NCBI GenBank assembly: GCA_009838525.1
Contig: VXRJ01000010.1
Span: 98,520-162,519, forward strand
Source: Acidobacteriota bacterium
Lineage (GTDB): Bacteria; Acidobacteriota; Vicinamibacteria; Vicinamibacterales; UBA8438
Direction: 5' to 3'
DNA length: 64,000 bases
A model generated the notes under the pieces. That model saw only the letters and a list, made by a program, of their open reading frames with translations, made no database searches and had not been told where the DNA came from. Position 1 is the stretch's first letter, and every line of letters starts with the position of its first letter. The translations under genes and the position numbers were made by a program. Of the stretch, positions 8,817 through 16,264 are shown piece by piece.

Positions 8817-8828
8817 TCGATCCGGCCC

Positions 8829-9578
8829 CTACGCAGGCGCCGACGCCGCCGGGGCGAACTTCCGGCGGTAGTACCGGGTCCAGACGATAATGGCCGGAAT
8901 GCCGATGACCGTCGGAAGAATCCATGGGACGATGGCGAACGGTCCCGCGAGCTCGTAGGCCCAGAAACGCTGCGCGCCGAAAACGGCGAACGCGGTGTGG
9001 AACGCGATGCCGCCCCCGAGCATTGATCCGAGGTGGCTATAGAACCAGCCCATGTGACGCGCCCCCGGGTTGCGCATCAGACGGAGCATGCCGGGACCCG
9101 TGAAGAGGCCGATGGGGCTGAGTCCCAGCAGAATCGGCGAGAGATCGGACCAGACGGCGAGGGCGTAGCTGATGACCGTGACGCTACCGGCGATCGACGC
9201 CCAGCCGAGTGCTTCATGGAACGGCGTACGCAGTTTCTCCGGCGTTCTGCGCGTCGCGACGACCCGCATCGCCTGACGCACCGTGGCGAACGTCACCACC
9301 CCCAGGTAGCCGAGGAACACGGCGAAGCCATAGAGATCGGGCCGCTCCGCGAGACCGATGCCCTGGAGCTGGTAGGACACGATCCGTCCGGCCGACACCG
9401 TGACCGCCGACAGCGTCACGACATAGGCGCAGTACGCGTAGACGCGGCCGGCCCGCACGTGCAACCGGCCTCCCTTCCGCGCGAAGACGGGAATCCAGAA
9501 CGCCACGAGTCCAACGAACCCGGTGGCGACGTGTGCCAGGACGAACCCGCCGAGCGTCAACTCCAGGATGGTCATCAT
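8829..9578 (-). CDS. DUF2306-like integral membrane protein
   Basis: The 249-residue protein has about seven hydrophobic helices and short loops. A loop with GGRLHVRAGRVYAY after helix 1-2 and a later HMGWFYSHLGSMLGGG segment resemble predicted membrane proteins of the DUF2306 kind, in which conserved His residues sit at helix ends. Function is unknown. The start ATG 9578 (or the ATG at 9575) overlaps the stop of the PadR gene in the sequence ATGATGA, so it is co-translated with that regulator and is probably its regulated partner. Confidence 0.75.
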   Translation of the reverse strand: MMTILELTLGGFVLAHVATGFVGLVAFWIPVFARKGGRLHVRAGRVYAYCAYVVTLSAVTVSAGRIVSYQLQGIGLAERPDLYGFAVFLGYLGVVTFATVRQAMRVVATRRTPEKLRTPFHEALGWASIAGSVTVISYALAVWSDLSPILLGLSPIGLFTGPGMLRLMRNPGARHMGWFYSHLGSMLGGGIAFHTAFAVFGAQRFWAYELAGPFAIVPWILPTVIGIPAIIVWTRYYRRKFAPAASAPA

Positions 9579-10192
9579 GCCGGCTCCTCTCGATGTTCCG
9601 CCGCCTCTCCTTGCACGAGGCCCCCGGCGACGCGTGCAGCGGCCAGACGGCGATCAATGGCGGCCAGCGTTTCGTCGCACCACGCTACTTTCGACCCGAT
9701 GGAGTGAATGCCCATACGCAGTGCCGCGAAGCGGTGGAAGCCGCCGTCGCTGTAGTGCTCCGGCGCACCGCCGTGGGTCATCGTCACGTCCCGCTCGACC
9801 GCCTGCAGCTGCGCCAGCCACCGGGCCAGCCGCTCCCGGAGCGTCGCCATGAACGCGCGGGTTTCGTGGATGTCACCGATCGCATCCATGAAGTAAAGCT
9901 GGGCGAGGTAAGCAAAACGCTCCGTGCCGACCGTGGGGCCAGTGTGCAACCAGCGGAGCAGCTCCGTCCGGCCCTCGTCCGTCAAGGCATAGACCTTGCG
10001 GTTGGGTCCCTTCGGGGACGGCTCGATCCGGCTACGGAGCAGGCCGCGTTGCTCCAGTCGCTTCAGGGTCGGATAGATCTGGCTCAACTCGGCCGACCAG
10101 AAGTGCCGGGCGTGCTCGCTGAACGCGTTCTTGAGGTCATAGCCGGTGGCCGGTTCGCGCAGCAGGCCGAGGAGAATGTGGTCGAGACTCAT
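9575..10192 (-). CDS. PadR family transcriptional regulator
   Basis: The 205-residue protein starts MSLDHILLGLLREPATGYDL, the canonical N-terminus of PadR winged-helix repressors. The recognition helix region SQIYPTLKRLEQRGLL and the wing KVYALTDEGR lie within the first 85 residues. The remaining 110 residues form the helical C-terminal domain of the Vir_act_alpha_C type used for dimerisation. PadR proteins are mostly ligand-responsive repressors that control a neighbouring membrane protein. The next gene overlaps it by four bases and is such a membrane protein. A palindrome right upstream is the likely self-operator. Confidence 0.92.
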   Translation of the reverse strand: MSLDHILLGLLREPATGYDLKNAFSEHARHFWSAELSQIYPTLKRLEQRGLLRSRIEPSPKGPNRKVYALTDEGRTELLRWLHTGPTVGTERFAYLAQLYFMDAIGDIHETRAFMATLRERLARWLAQLQAVERDVTMTHGGAPEHYSDGGFHRFAALRMGIHSIGSKVAWCDETLAAIDRRLAAARVAGGLVQGEAAEHREEPA

Positions 10193-10196
10193 GTCG

Positions 10197-10248
10197 CTAT
10201 ATCAATGATGATATAGCTACTATATAAATCCCGACATAGCCTTGTCAA
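10197..10248 (-). promoter_or_regulatory. padR promoter with start-site palindrome
   Basis: On the minus strand a perfect -35 TTGACA (10243-10248) is followed after 16 bp by TATATA (10221-10226), or after 18 bp by TATAGT. An 8-bp inverted repeat CTATATCA-ATGA-TGATATAG occupies 10197-10216, exactly over the predicted transcription start and ending four bases before the ATG. This is the expected position for a self-repressing PadR operator. The leader would be about 20 bases with no Shine-Dalgarno. Confidence 0.65.
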
Positions 10249-10295
10249 TGCGGTTTTTTTCGAGACCAGCGTCCCGGGGAGGAGGTCCGTAGGTG

Positions 10296-10325
10296 TTCTG
10301 GCAGAGAGTACAACCACGGTATAAT
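10296..10325 (+). promoter_or_regulatory. mazE-like gene promoter, leaderless layout
   Basis: A perfect TATAAT lies at 10320-10325, six bases before ATG 10332. The -35 region, about 18 bp upstream, is TTCTGG (10296-10301) and is weak. The transcript would start at or next to the ATG, and no ribosome-binding site is present, so a leaderless message is likely. Confidence 0.55.
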
Positions 10326-10331
10326 CTCGGT

Positions 10332-10568
10332 ATGAAAACGGCCATCTCACTCCCTGACGAGCTCTTCCTGTCGGTCAACGACCTGGCGCAACGCCAGGGG
10401 GTGTCGAGAAGCCAGTTGTTCGCCGTCGCGGTCGCCGAGTACCTGGCCAAGCACCGGGACGCTGATGTCACGTCGAAGCTGAACGAAGTGCTTGCCCATG
10501 AATCGAACGCCGTCGAGCCGGCGTTGCGGAGGGCTCAGGCCCGCAGCGTTCGTTCCACGAAATGGTAG
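10332..10568 (+). CDS. ribbon-helix-helix antitoxin (MazE-like)
   Basis: This 78-residue protein begins MKTAISLPDELFLSVNDLAQ, the strand-helix-helix of a ribbon-helix-helix DNA-binding domain (residues 2-45), and continues with a charged, probably disordered tail that would wrap the toxin. ATG 10332 is chosen over an upstream in-frame ATG at 10293 because the domain starts there and TATAAT sits just before it. The toxin gene overlaps its last bases, the usual layout of a type II toxin-antitoxin operon. It probably neutralises the toxin and represses the shared promoter. Confidence 0.85.
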   Translation: MKTAISLPDELFLSVNDLAQRQGVSRSQLFAVAVAEYLAKHRDADVTSKLNEVLAHESNAVEPALRRAQARSVRSTKW

Positions 10569-10906
10569 TAACACGGCGGGAGGTATGGTGGGCCGATCTG
10601 GATGACCCTCGCGGCTCCGAGCCCGGGTTTGCGCGCCCTATCCTCATCGTCCAGGCCGACGCCTTCAACCGAAGCAGACTGAACACCATCCTGGGGGTGA
10701 TCCTCACGTCGAACGCGCGGCTCGTCGACATGCCCGGTAACGTCCTTCTTCCCGCGAAGAGCACCGGGCTCCCGGTTGACTCCGTAGCCAACGTCACGCA
10801 GATCATCACTCTGGACGAAAGCTATCTTTCCCGTCGGGTCGGACAGATTCCTCCCCGACTCATGATGCGCGTGGATGCCGGGCTCAGGCGCGTCTTGGAT
10901 CTCTGA
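10562..10906 (+). CDS. MazF/PemK family endoribonuclease toxin
   Basis: The 114-residue protein has the PemK/MazF barrel. REVWWADLDDPRGSEPG at the N-terminus contains the conserved loop, RPILIVQADAFN gives strand 2, and the Ser/Thr-rich LTSN and later VANVTQIITLD carry the active-site region. MazF toxins cut mRNA at short sequences. The start overlaps the antitoxin end by seven bases in a different frame. The length is typical (110-120 residues) and no lesion is visible, so the toxin is probably functional. Confidence 0.9.
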   Translation: MVVTRREVWWADLDDPRGSEPGFARPILIVQADAFNRSRLNTILGVILTSNARLVDMPGNVLLPAKSTGLPVDSVANVTQIITLDESYLSRRVGQIPPRLMMRVDAGLRRVLDL

Positions 10907-10936
10907 CCGCTATCGCCAGCCCTTCTGGTCGGCAGG

Positions 10937-11003
10937 CTAACAGCCCGCGGTGCCCTCCGCTACATTCGAGCGGCGATGCGCAGGGTTGCACTACAGGCTG
11001 CTA
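10937..11003 (+). repeat. intergenic palindromic element, copy B
   Basis: This 67-bp element has near-palindromic ends CTAACAGCCCG and GGCTGCTA and an interior with CCGCTAC, TTCGA and CGGCGATGC in order. The same interior and ends occur in reverse orientation at 42727-42785. Its right end supplies the stop codon of the fused hydrolase gene (TAG at 11001-11003). It may be a miniature mobile or REP-like element. Confidence 0.55.
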
Positions 11004-12938
11004 CGGGTCGACGTGCACTTCCGCGAGGGCGATTCCCCGCTCGCCGGCCACGGCGTAGAGGAAGTAGATGCGGCCGTCCTCCTCGAAGATCGCCGGATCG
11101 CGCAACTGGTTCACGGGGCTATTGATGGCGCCGCCCCGGGACGGCTCGACCGGCAAGTCCGCACCCTCCCACGGCCGCTCCGGGCGAAGGACTTCCACGC
11201 GCTCGCTCGCCTCCCAGTCGTGCCAGTCCCCGGTCAGGTCGATGCTGGCCACCCAGACGCGCTCCGGCGCGTCGCCCCGTTCCGTCCAGAAGACGAACAG
11301 CGTGTCGCCCCGCTTCAGCAGGGCCGAATGCCGCATGTTCGGATTGAACAGGTCCGGCCCCTCCTCGAAGCCGGTCAGGCTGTCGCGCGCCCGGTACATG
11401 ACGCCCGGCATCGCCAGGGCGTAGACGTGACCATCGTGACGGAAGGCACGGAAGTAGGGCCGGCCGAGGATCTCGGGGCGCCCTTCGAAATGCAGGCCGT
11501 CGGTCGAGACCGCGGCGCGGGTCACCTGCGGGCCGCGCTCGCGCCCGTGGACGTACATGACGATTTCCTGCCGCTCGTCGTCCACATGCACGTCCGGCGA
11601 GGCAATGTGCGCATACGCCCCTTCCGGATTCGGGGAGTCGACGCCGCACGGCGGGCAGGTCGTGGGAAAGTGCGACTGTTCGATCTGCAGCGTCCCCGGC
11701 TCGTACATCGTCCAGGGTCCGGCCAGCTCGTCCGCGTAGGCCAGACGGATATAGAGGCCCCGGTGATCCGCGAAGTACAGGTAGTAGCGGCCGAGGGGAT
11801 CCTCGATCCAGTCCGGCACGCGGATGAGTGACGGCCCGGCGATGTTGCTGCCCATGCGCTCGTCCATGTCCGGCGTGATGATGGGGCCATCGAGCAGGCG
11901 CTCGATCCGGATCGCCTGCGTGCCCGGATTGGCGCCGAGAAAGCGGATCAGCTCGGCGTTGACGATGTCCGGCACCTCCTCGTGCGGGTTGTGGCCGACG
12001 TTCGGGATCAGGAAGACCTCGCCATTCGGGAGGATCTCGGCGGCCCGGCGCGCGTTCGCGGGGAAGTCCGGCCCGTCGATCTCGCCGCCGAGGATCAGCG
12101 TCTTCGTCTTGATGTGCGGCCAGTCGTTGACCACCGTGTCCATCGATCGCAGATTGCCGCCGAGCCGGCGCACGTAGGCGAGCCGTGGCCAGTCGCCGCT
12201 GAGCCGTTGCCCGTGGCGGATCCGGAGGTGATCCAGAAACTCCGGCTTCCACTCCACGTAGCGCCGCGTGTCGGTGCGGACGTCCGCCTCGTAGGCGGCC
12301 TGCAAGTCGGGATCGGCGTCGATTTCGCCGTCGAACGGACTGAACCCACGCCCCGCGCGGCGGTCGGTCAGGCCAATCTGGTTGATCGTGACCAGATGCG
12401 TCGTCCGCTCCGGATAGAGGAAGGCAAAGCGAGTTGCCATCTGTCCGCCGATCGAGTGTCCGACGATGGCGGCCTCGGCGATGCCGAGATGATCCATGAG
12501 CCGGGCCGTGTTGGAGGCGTGCAGGCTCATGCTGTACGGGAGGATCGGCTTGGAGGACTTGCCCCAGCCGAGCCGGTCCTTGACGACGACGCGGTAGCCC
12601 GCCTCGGTCAACGCCTCGATCTGGCTCTTCCAGTACCACCCGTAGTAACTGCCCCCGTGGTGGAAAACGACGGCGCGGCCGTTCGCCGGCCCGGTCGGCG
12701 CAACATCCATGTAGGCGATCCGCACGTCCTGGCCGAACACCCGGAAGTTCATGAACTCGACCGGATGCGGATACTCGTACTCCTCCAGATTGATCGAGAT
12801 GGGTCCCCAGTCCGACGGAGGTTCGGCCGGAGGCTGATGCGACTGCGCCGAGACCGCGCCCGGCAGGGCGAGTGCCAGCGCCACGGCCGCGAGTGACAAC
12901 GCCACGCATGCGAAGCGGGTGGGACGTTCGTTGATCAT
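11001..12938 (-). CDS. exported alpha/beta hydrolase fused to GH43-like beta-propeller
   Basis: The start ATG 12938 follows GGGGAG, giving 645 residues with a signal peptide ending near VSAQ (residue 32). Residues 50-340 are an alpha/beta hydrolase: HHGG oxyanion loop (93-96), nucleophile elbow GHSIGG (S162), acid D288 (GGEIDGPDF) and H316 (NVGHNPHEE). Residues 345-645 have repeated beta-blade signatures (GPSLIRVPDW, YYLYFADHRG, HIASPDVHVDD, YVHGRE, LRDPAIFEEDGRIYFLYAVAGE) typical of the five-bladed GH43/GH117 propeller. The fold assignment is pattern-based. Joining an esterase to a glycosidase-like domain suggests an acylated glycoside or polysaccharide as substrate; this is inference. It diverges from the DLQGxW gene across 160 bp. 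Confidence 0.85.
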   Translation of the reverse strand: MINERPTRFACVALSLAAVALALALPGAVSAQSHQPPAEPPSDWGPISINLEEYEYPHPVEFMNFRVFGQDVRIAYMDVAPTGPANGRAVVFHHGGSYYGWYWKSQIEALTEAGYRVVVKDRLGWGKSSKPILPYSMSLHASNTARLMDHLGIAEAAIVGHSIGGQMATRFAFLYPERTTHLVTINQIGLTDRRAGRGFSPFDGEIDADPDLQAAYEADVRTDTRRYVEWKPEFLDHLRIRHGQRLSGDWPRLAYVRRLGGNLRSMDTVVNDWPHIKTKTLILGGEIDGPDFPANARRAAEILPNGEVFLIPNVGHNPHEEVPDIVNAELIRFLGANPGTQAIRIERLLDGPIITPDMDERMGSNIAGPSLIRVPDWIEDPLGRYYLYFADHRGLYIRLAYADELAGPWTMYEPGTLQIEQSHFPTTCPPCGVDSPNPEGAYAHIASPDVHVDDERQEIVMYVHGRERGPQVTRAAVSTDGLHFEGRPEILGRPYFRAFRHDGHVYALAMPGVMYRARDSLTGFEEGPDLFNPNMRHSALLKRGDTLFVFWTERGDAPERVWVASIDLTGDWHDWEASERVEVLRPERPWEGADLPVEPSRGGAINSPVNQLRDPAIFEEDGRIYFLYAVAGERGIALAEVHVDP

Positions 12939-13098
12939 GGGTTCTCCCCTACGGCTGCATCTCCTCGTCAATCCTACTGGTACCACGGCCCGTCCGGCGT
13001 GGCTGCCGGCGTCCTCCCCGAGGGCTTGCGAACAGCCGGAACATGAGCGATTATGGGTGAACTCCGAGTAACCACGGAACCTCCGAGGGAGGCTTGAG

Positions 13099-14160
13099 AT
13101 GGACCATCGTCTTCGAACGATCGCCACCGTGTTCATGGTTGCCCTGCTGGCTTCCGGGCCGGCGTTCGCCCAGAGCCAGTCCGGGGGCGCCCCGAACCCG
13201 GATCCGGACTGGGAGATGCCGCGCCTGCCGGACGGCCAGCCCGATCTGCAGGGCTACTGGACCACCCAGACCTTCACGCCGATGGAGCGGCCCGAGTATC
13301 TCGGAGACCAGGCGTTCTACACCGAAGAGGAGTTCGCCGAACTCGTGTCGCAACTGACGGTCGACGGGGCCGATCCACTGGCACGGTTCGTCATCGAGAT
13401 CGAGGATCCAGAGGAACGGGCCCGGGTTCTCGACCAGACACACCGCGACGAGAGCTACGTCCACTACGACAACGCCATCTGGCTTGCCACCCCGGTGCCG
13501 AAGGGGCTGTCGACCCGGCGTACGTCGCTGATCATCGACCCGCCGAACGGCCGGATTCCCCCGCGCAACGCCAAGGCCGAGGCGCGGGCGGCCGAGAGTC
13601 GGGCGGCCCGCGGCGACCGGGGGGCCTTCGACGGTTACGAACTGCGCCCACACAGCGAGCGGTGCCTCAACTACCGCTACAACGCGCCGCCGATGCAACC
13701 GCCCTCGTACAACGACATCCACCACATCCTGCAGACGCCGACGCACATCGTGATCTTCACCGAGCAGAGCACCAACGGGCCCCGGATCGTCCCGATCGAC
13801 GGACGGCCGCCCATGTCGGAGAAGATCCGCCAGTGGCCGGGCGATTCACGTGGGTACTGGGAGGGTGACACCCTGGTCATCGAGAGCAGCCACTTCAACG
13901 ACAAGACGGCGTGGCAGGGCTCGAGCCGCAACCTCAAGGTGGTGGAGCGGTTCACGCGCGTGGCGGACGACCATATCCACTTCACGTTCACAGTCGAGGA
14001 TCCGGACACGTGGGACCAGCCGTGGACCGCCGAGGTGCCGATCCTGTCGACCGGGGGGCCGATGTACGAGTACGCCTGCCACGAGGGCAATCACGACATC
14101 CGCCACATTCAGGAGGTTTACCGCAACATCGAGCGGCAGGAAGCCGAAGCTGCGCGGTAG
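13099..14160 (+). CDS. exported DLQGxW-family protein, copy 1
   Basis: I know no function for this family. The 353-residue protein has a signal peptide (cleavage near AFAQ), then PDLQGYWTTQTFTPMERP, a middle Cys in SERCLNYRYN, the stretch GDSRGYWEGDTLVIES near residue 250 and MYEYACHEGNHDI near 325. A second gene at 17618-18616 has the same signatures in the same order. The fold is probably beta-rich, and the conserved Cys, His and Glu (ACHEGN) could bind a metal or substrate. GGGAGG lies upstream of ATG 13099. It diverges from the hydrolase-propeller gene and is convergent with the small gene at 14161, whose stop is the next base. Confidence 0.85.
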   Translation: MDHRLRTIATVFMVALLASGPAFAQSQSGGAPNPDPDWEMPRLPDGQPDLQGYWTTQTFTPMERPEYLGDQAFYTEEEFAELVSQLTVDGADPLARFVIEIEDPEERARVLDQTHRDESYVHYDNAIWLATPVPKGLSTRRTSLIIDPPNGRIPPRNAKAEARAAESRAARGDRGAFDGYELRPHSERCLNYRYNAPPMQPPSYNDIHHILQTPTHIVIFTEQSTNGPRIVPIDGRPPMSEKIRQWPGDSRGYWEGDTLVIESSHFNDKTAWQGSSRNLKVVERFTRVADDHIHFTFTVEDPDTWDQPWTAEVPILSTGGPMYEYACHEGNHDIRHIQEVYRNIERQEAEAAR

Positions 14161-14652
14161 CTACCTGGGCGTCCAGTAGAACACTTCCCAGGTGTGTACC
14201 GGTTCGTTGGCGCCGGGGATGATCTCGCCGTCGAAGTCGTACCCCATGCTCATCCCGTTCTTGGCGGCGTAGTTCTCCAGGTACGGGATCCGCTCGTCGC
14301 CGAGGATTTCGGTCGCCGTGAGCGCATACGTGGCGTCGCCGATCCGGATCCACCCATCCGCGCGCCCGCCCCGTACCCGGGCGGCCCAGTAGCCGCCATC
14401 GGGCCGGGTGGCGGTGACGATTCCGCCGTCGTCGGTCGAGTACACGATGCGGATCACGAAAGGCGGAAAGCCGGCCAGCTTGAGGAGCACGACCCCCCCG
14501 TCGTTGACCGAATTCCAGTCCGCGGGCGGCGGCGTCAACTCACCGCCGATCACCACGCCGGGGAACCGCTCGTAGGGCGCCGTAACAGCGTATGCCACGG
14601 CGGCGCCTCCGACCAGGAAACCCAGCACGAAATACACGGTTGTCTTCGACAT
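14161..14652 (-). CDS. small membrane-anchored protein, unknown function
   Basis: This 163-residue protein has an N-terminal membrane anchor (VYFVLGFLVGGAAVAYAV) and a beta-rich domain. The pattern FPGVVIGGELTPPPADWNSV, then a DGG segment, YWAARVR and DGWIRIGDATY reappears loosely in the 180-residue protein two genes upstream (15092-15634), so the two look like distant paralogs. The DW...N...YW.RV order hints at a split-barrel fold of the flavin/PNPOx-like kind, which is a guess. It is the last gene of the co-directional minus-strand run. Confidence 0.7.
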   Translation of the reverse strand: MSKTTVYFVLGFLVGGAAVAYAVTAPYERFPGVVIGGELTPPPADWNSVNDGGVVLLKLAGFPPFVIRIVYSTDDGGIVTATRPDGGYWAARVRGGRADGWIRIGDATYALTATEILGDERIPYLENYAAKNGMSMGYDFDGEIIPGANEPVHTWEVFYWTPR

Positions 14653-14684
14653 GCGATCCTCTGCGTGATCCTACCGGCCAGGAA

Positions 14685-15086
14685 TCATCGATCGAAAGTC
14701 CACGTGCGGGGCTCGCGTCCCGGCTCGGCCCGCGCCTCCTCGACCACGACGCGGGGCGTCTCGCGGTGACGGTATCGCAGGATCCATTTCAGGCCGGCCC
14801 GGTTCGCCTCGGGCACCGGATACTCGTGCGTCGCGTGCTCGGGCCCCTCGAAGACGTTGATCTCGCAGATCTCCTCCTCGGCGCACAGGGGGATGGCCCG
14901 CTCGATCCAGTCCTCCACGGCGGCCCCGGGCGTGACCCAGGCTCCCCAGGCGTGGGAGGTTGTCCCCACCCAGCGGAAGTCGACGGGTTTGGCGTCCGCC
15001 GCATCGCGATCCTGCGCGGCGCGCGCGTGATCCGCGACCGTCGGCGCCAGGCTCAGCCCCAGCAACAAACTCAGCGCCAGCTTCAT
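14685..15086 (-). CDS. small secreted protein, unknown function
   Basis: The 133-residue protein starts at ATG 15086, where MKLALSLLLGLSLAPT gives a signal peptide with cleavage near ARAA. The longer open frame upstream overlaps the previous gene and is not coding. The mature part has two Cys (LCAEEEIC) that could form a disulfide, plus EHATHEYPVPEANRAG. It starts five bases after the stop of the upstream gene, so it belongs to the same operon. No family recognised. Confidence 0.65.
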   Translation of the reverse strand: MKLALSLLLGLSLAPTVADHARAAQDRDAADAKPVDFRWVGTTSHAWGAWVTPGAAVEDWIERAIPLCAEEEICEINVFEGPEHATHEYPVPEANRAGLKWILRYRHRETPRVVVEEARAEPGREPRTWTFDR

Positions 15087-15091
15087 GACGG

Positions 15092-15634
15092 CTACCCGCG
15101 GGACTCGACCCTGAACGTCCACCAACTCTCCGGCCGCGGGGTGTCGAGCGGAGGCGGTTCGCCACCGCCCCCCGGCTGCCGTGCCTGTACTTCCGGCTTC
15201 TGCAGCTTCCGAATCCGAGCCGCCCAGACCCGATCGAGCGAGGCCGGGTCCACCTCCCGGTTCAGGAAGACGGGGTAGACGACACCGTCGAGGCGGAGCC
15301 GCCCTGAGTGGTCCTCCCCGACTCGCGGACACCAGTACTTCTGCGCGCCGACCGAGCAACTGATGAAGAGCGCGCCATCCGGCGTCGCCATGCAGTTGAC
15401 GTTCACGGAATGCGGTCTCATCCAGATGCCGATCTGGATCGCGCACAAATCGACGTCGTTCGCGAAGCTCCAGTCGGTGACCGGCTCCTCGTGGGCGTCG
15501 CCCAGCAGCACGAAGCCGGGCGTGGTCTCGCACGGACAGTTCACGGTCCAGACGACACCCCCGGCCAGGACGACCAGCACCAGCGTGGCCGCGATTCCGA
15601 GCAGGTTCTTCCTTACGATCGACTCTGCGCTCAT
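15092..15634 (-). CDS. membrane-anchored protein, distant paralog of the gene at 14161
   Basis: The 180-residue protein starts at ATG 15634 with AGGAGGGTGAGC upstream, which decides against the longer frame to 15721. A single hydrophobic helix (LLGIAATLVLVVLAGGVVW) anchors a domain with TPGFVLLGDAHEEPVTDWSF, ATPDGALFISC, YWCPRVG and a Gly/Pro-rich C-terminal tail. It contains several cysteines (NCPC, ISC, WCP), more than its relative at 14161. The function is unknown; the position suggests a part in the same secreted catabolic set. Confidence 0.7.
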   Translation of the reverse strand: MSAESIVRKNLLGIAATLVLVVLAGGVVWTVNCPCETTPGFVLLGDAHEEPVTDWSFANDVDLCAIQIGIWMRPHSVNVNCMATPDGALFISCSVGAQKYWCPRVGEDHSGRLRLDGVVYPVFLNREVDPASLDRVWAARIRKLQKPEVQARQPGGGGEPPPLDTPRPESWWTFRVESRG

Positions 15635-15742
15635 GCTCACCCTCCTGCGGTCCCCGTTATACACCGGTTCCTGGAACGCGTCCGAGATACGAGTCTCGTC
15701 CGCTCCGCGAGGCGCGCGCAAACGGATTCCCCCGAGGCATGG

Positions 15743-16264
15743 TTACTCCTCGACCTTCCGGTACTTGCGCAGCAGCGTGCCGTTCGGCAGGTAGGAAAAG
15801 TACCCGTCCGCGTACTCACGACGGTCGTTCGTCCCCTCGAGAACGACCGCATCCCCGTCGCGGGCAATCGTGAATCGCCGAGGCTCGCCCCCCGGCCGCA
15901 CCGTGACGGCGGCTTCCCCGGCGGAAGGTCCGCTCGCGGTTTCAATCCGGTCGTACGTATAGCTCCAGTGGGAGGCGTCCATCTCGTAGGTGCCGTAGCC
16001 AATGAACGACTCGAATCCAGCCGCCGTCTCGCGGTGGAATGTGGCCACGACGACACCGTCGTGGTTCACCCAGCGACCGCCGGCCGCCGGCGGACGGAGG
16101 ACCTCGCCATCGACGTGCCACTCCACGAGTTCCCAGGTCCCTTCGAGGAGCGACCGTAGTTCCGCGGGCGCCTCGGTCTGCTGGGCCAAGCCGGGCCCTT
16201 GGCTGACGAGACACACCCCTCCCACTACCAGCGCCACGAAACCTCGTGCGGCCGCGCGGGTCAT
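15743..16264 (-). CDS. secreted lipocalin-like domain protein
   Basis: The 173-residue protein has a signal peptide (cleavage near GLAQQ) and a domain starting LLEGTWELVEWHVDGE, the GTW strand that opens lipocalin-like barrels. FIGYGTYEMDASHWSYTYD and GRWVNHDGVVVATFHRET fit the successive beta strands. Such proteins bind small hydrophobic molecules or have no known activity. Its ATG overlaps the stop of the upstream alpha/beta hydrolase (ATGA), so it is translated together with that enzyme. Confidence 0.75.
   Translation of the reverse strand: MTRAAARGFVALVVGGVCLVSQGPGLAQQTEAPAELRSLLEGTWELVEWHVDGEVLRPPAAGGRWVNHDGVVVATFHRETAAGFESFIGYGTYEMDASHWSYTYDRIETASGPSAGEAAVTVRPGGEPRRFTIARDGDAVVLEGTNDRREYADGYFSYLPNGTLLRKYRKVEE

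Noticed and set aside
10937-11003. Integron attC site
   Set aside because: The CTAACAGCC end resembles an attC arm, but the GTTRRRY end and the L boxes are missing and no integrase or cassette array is present.
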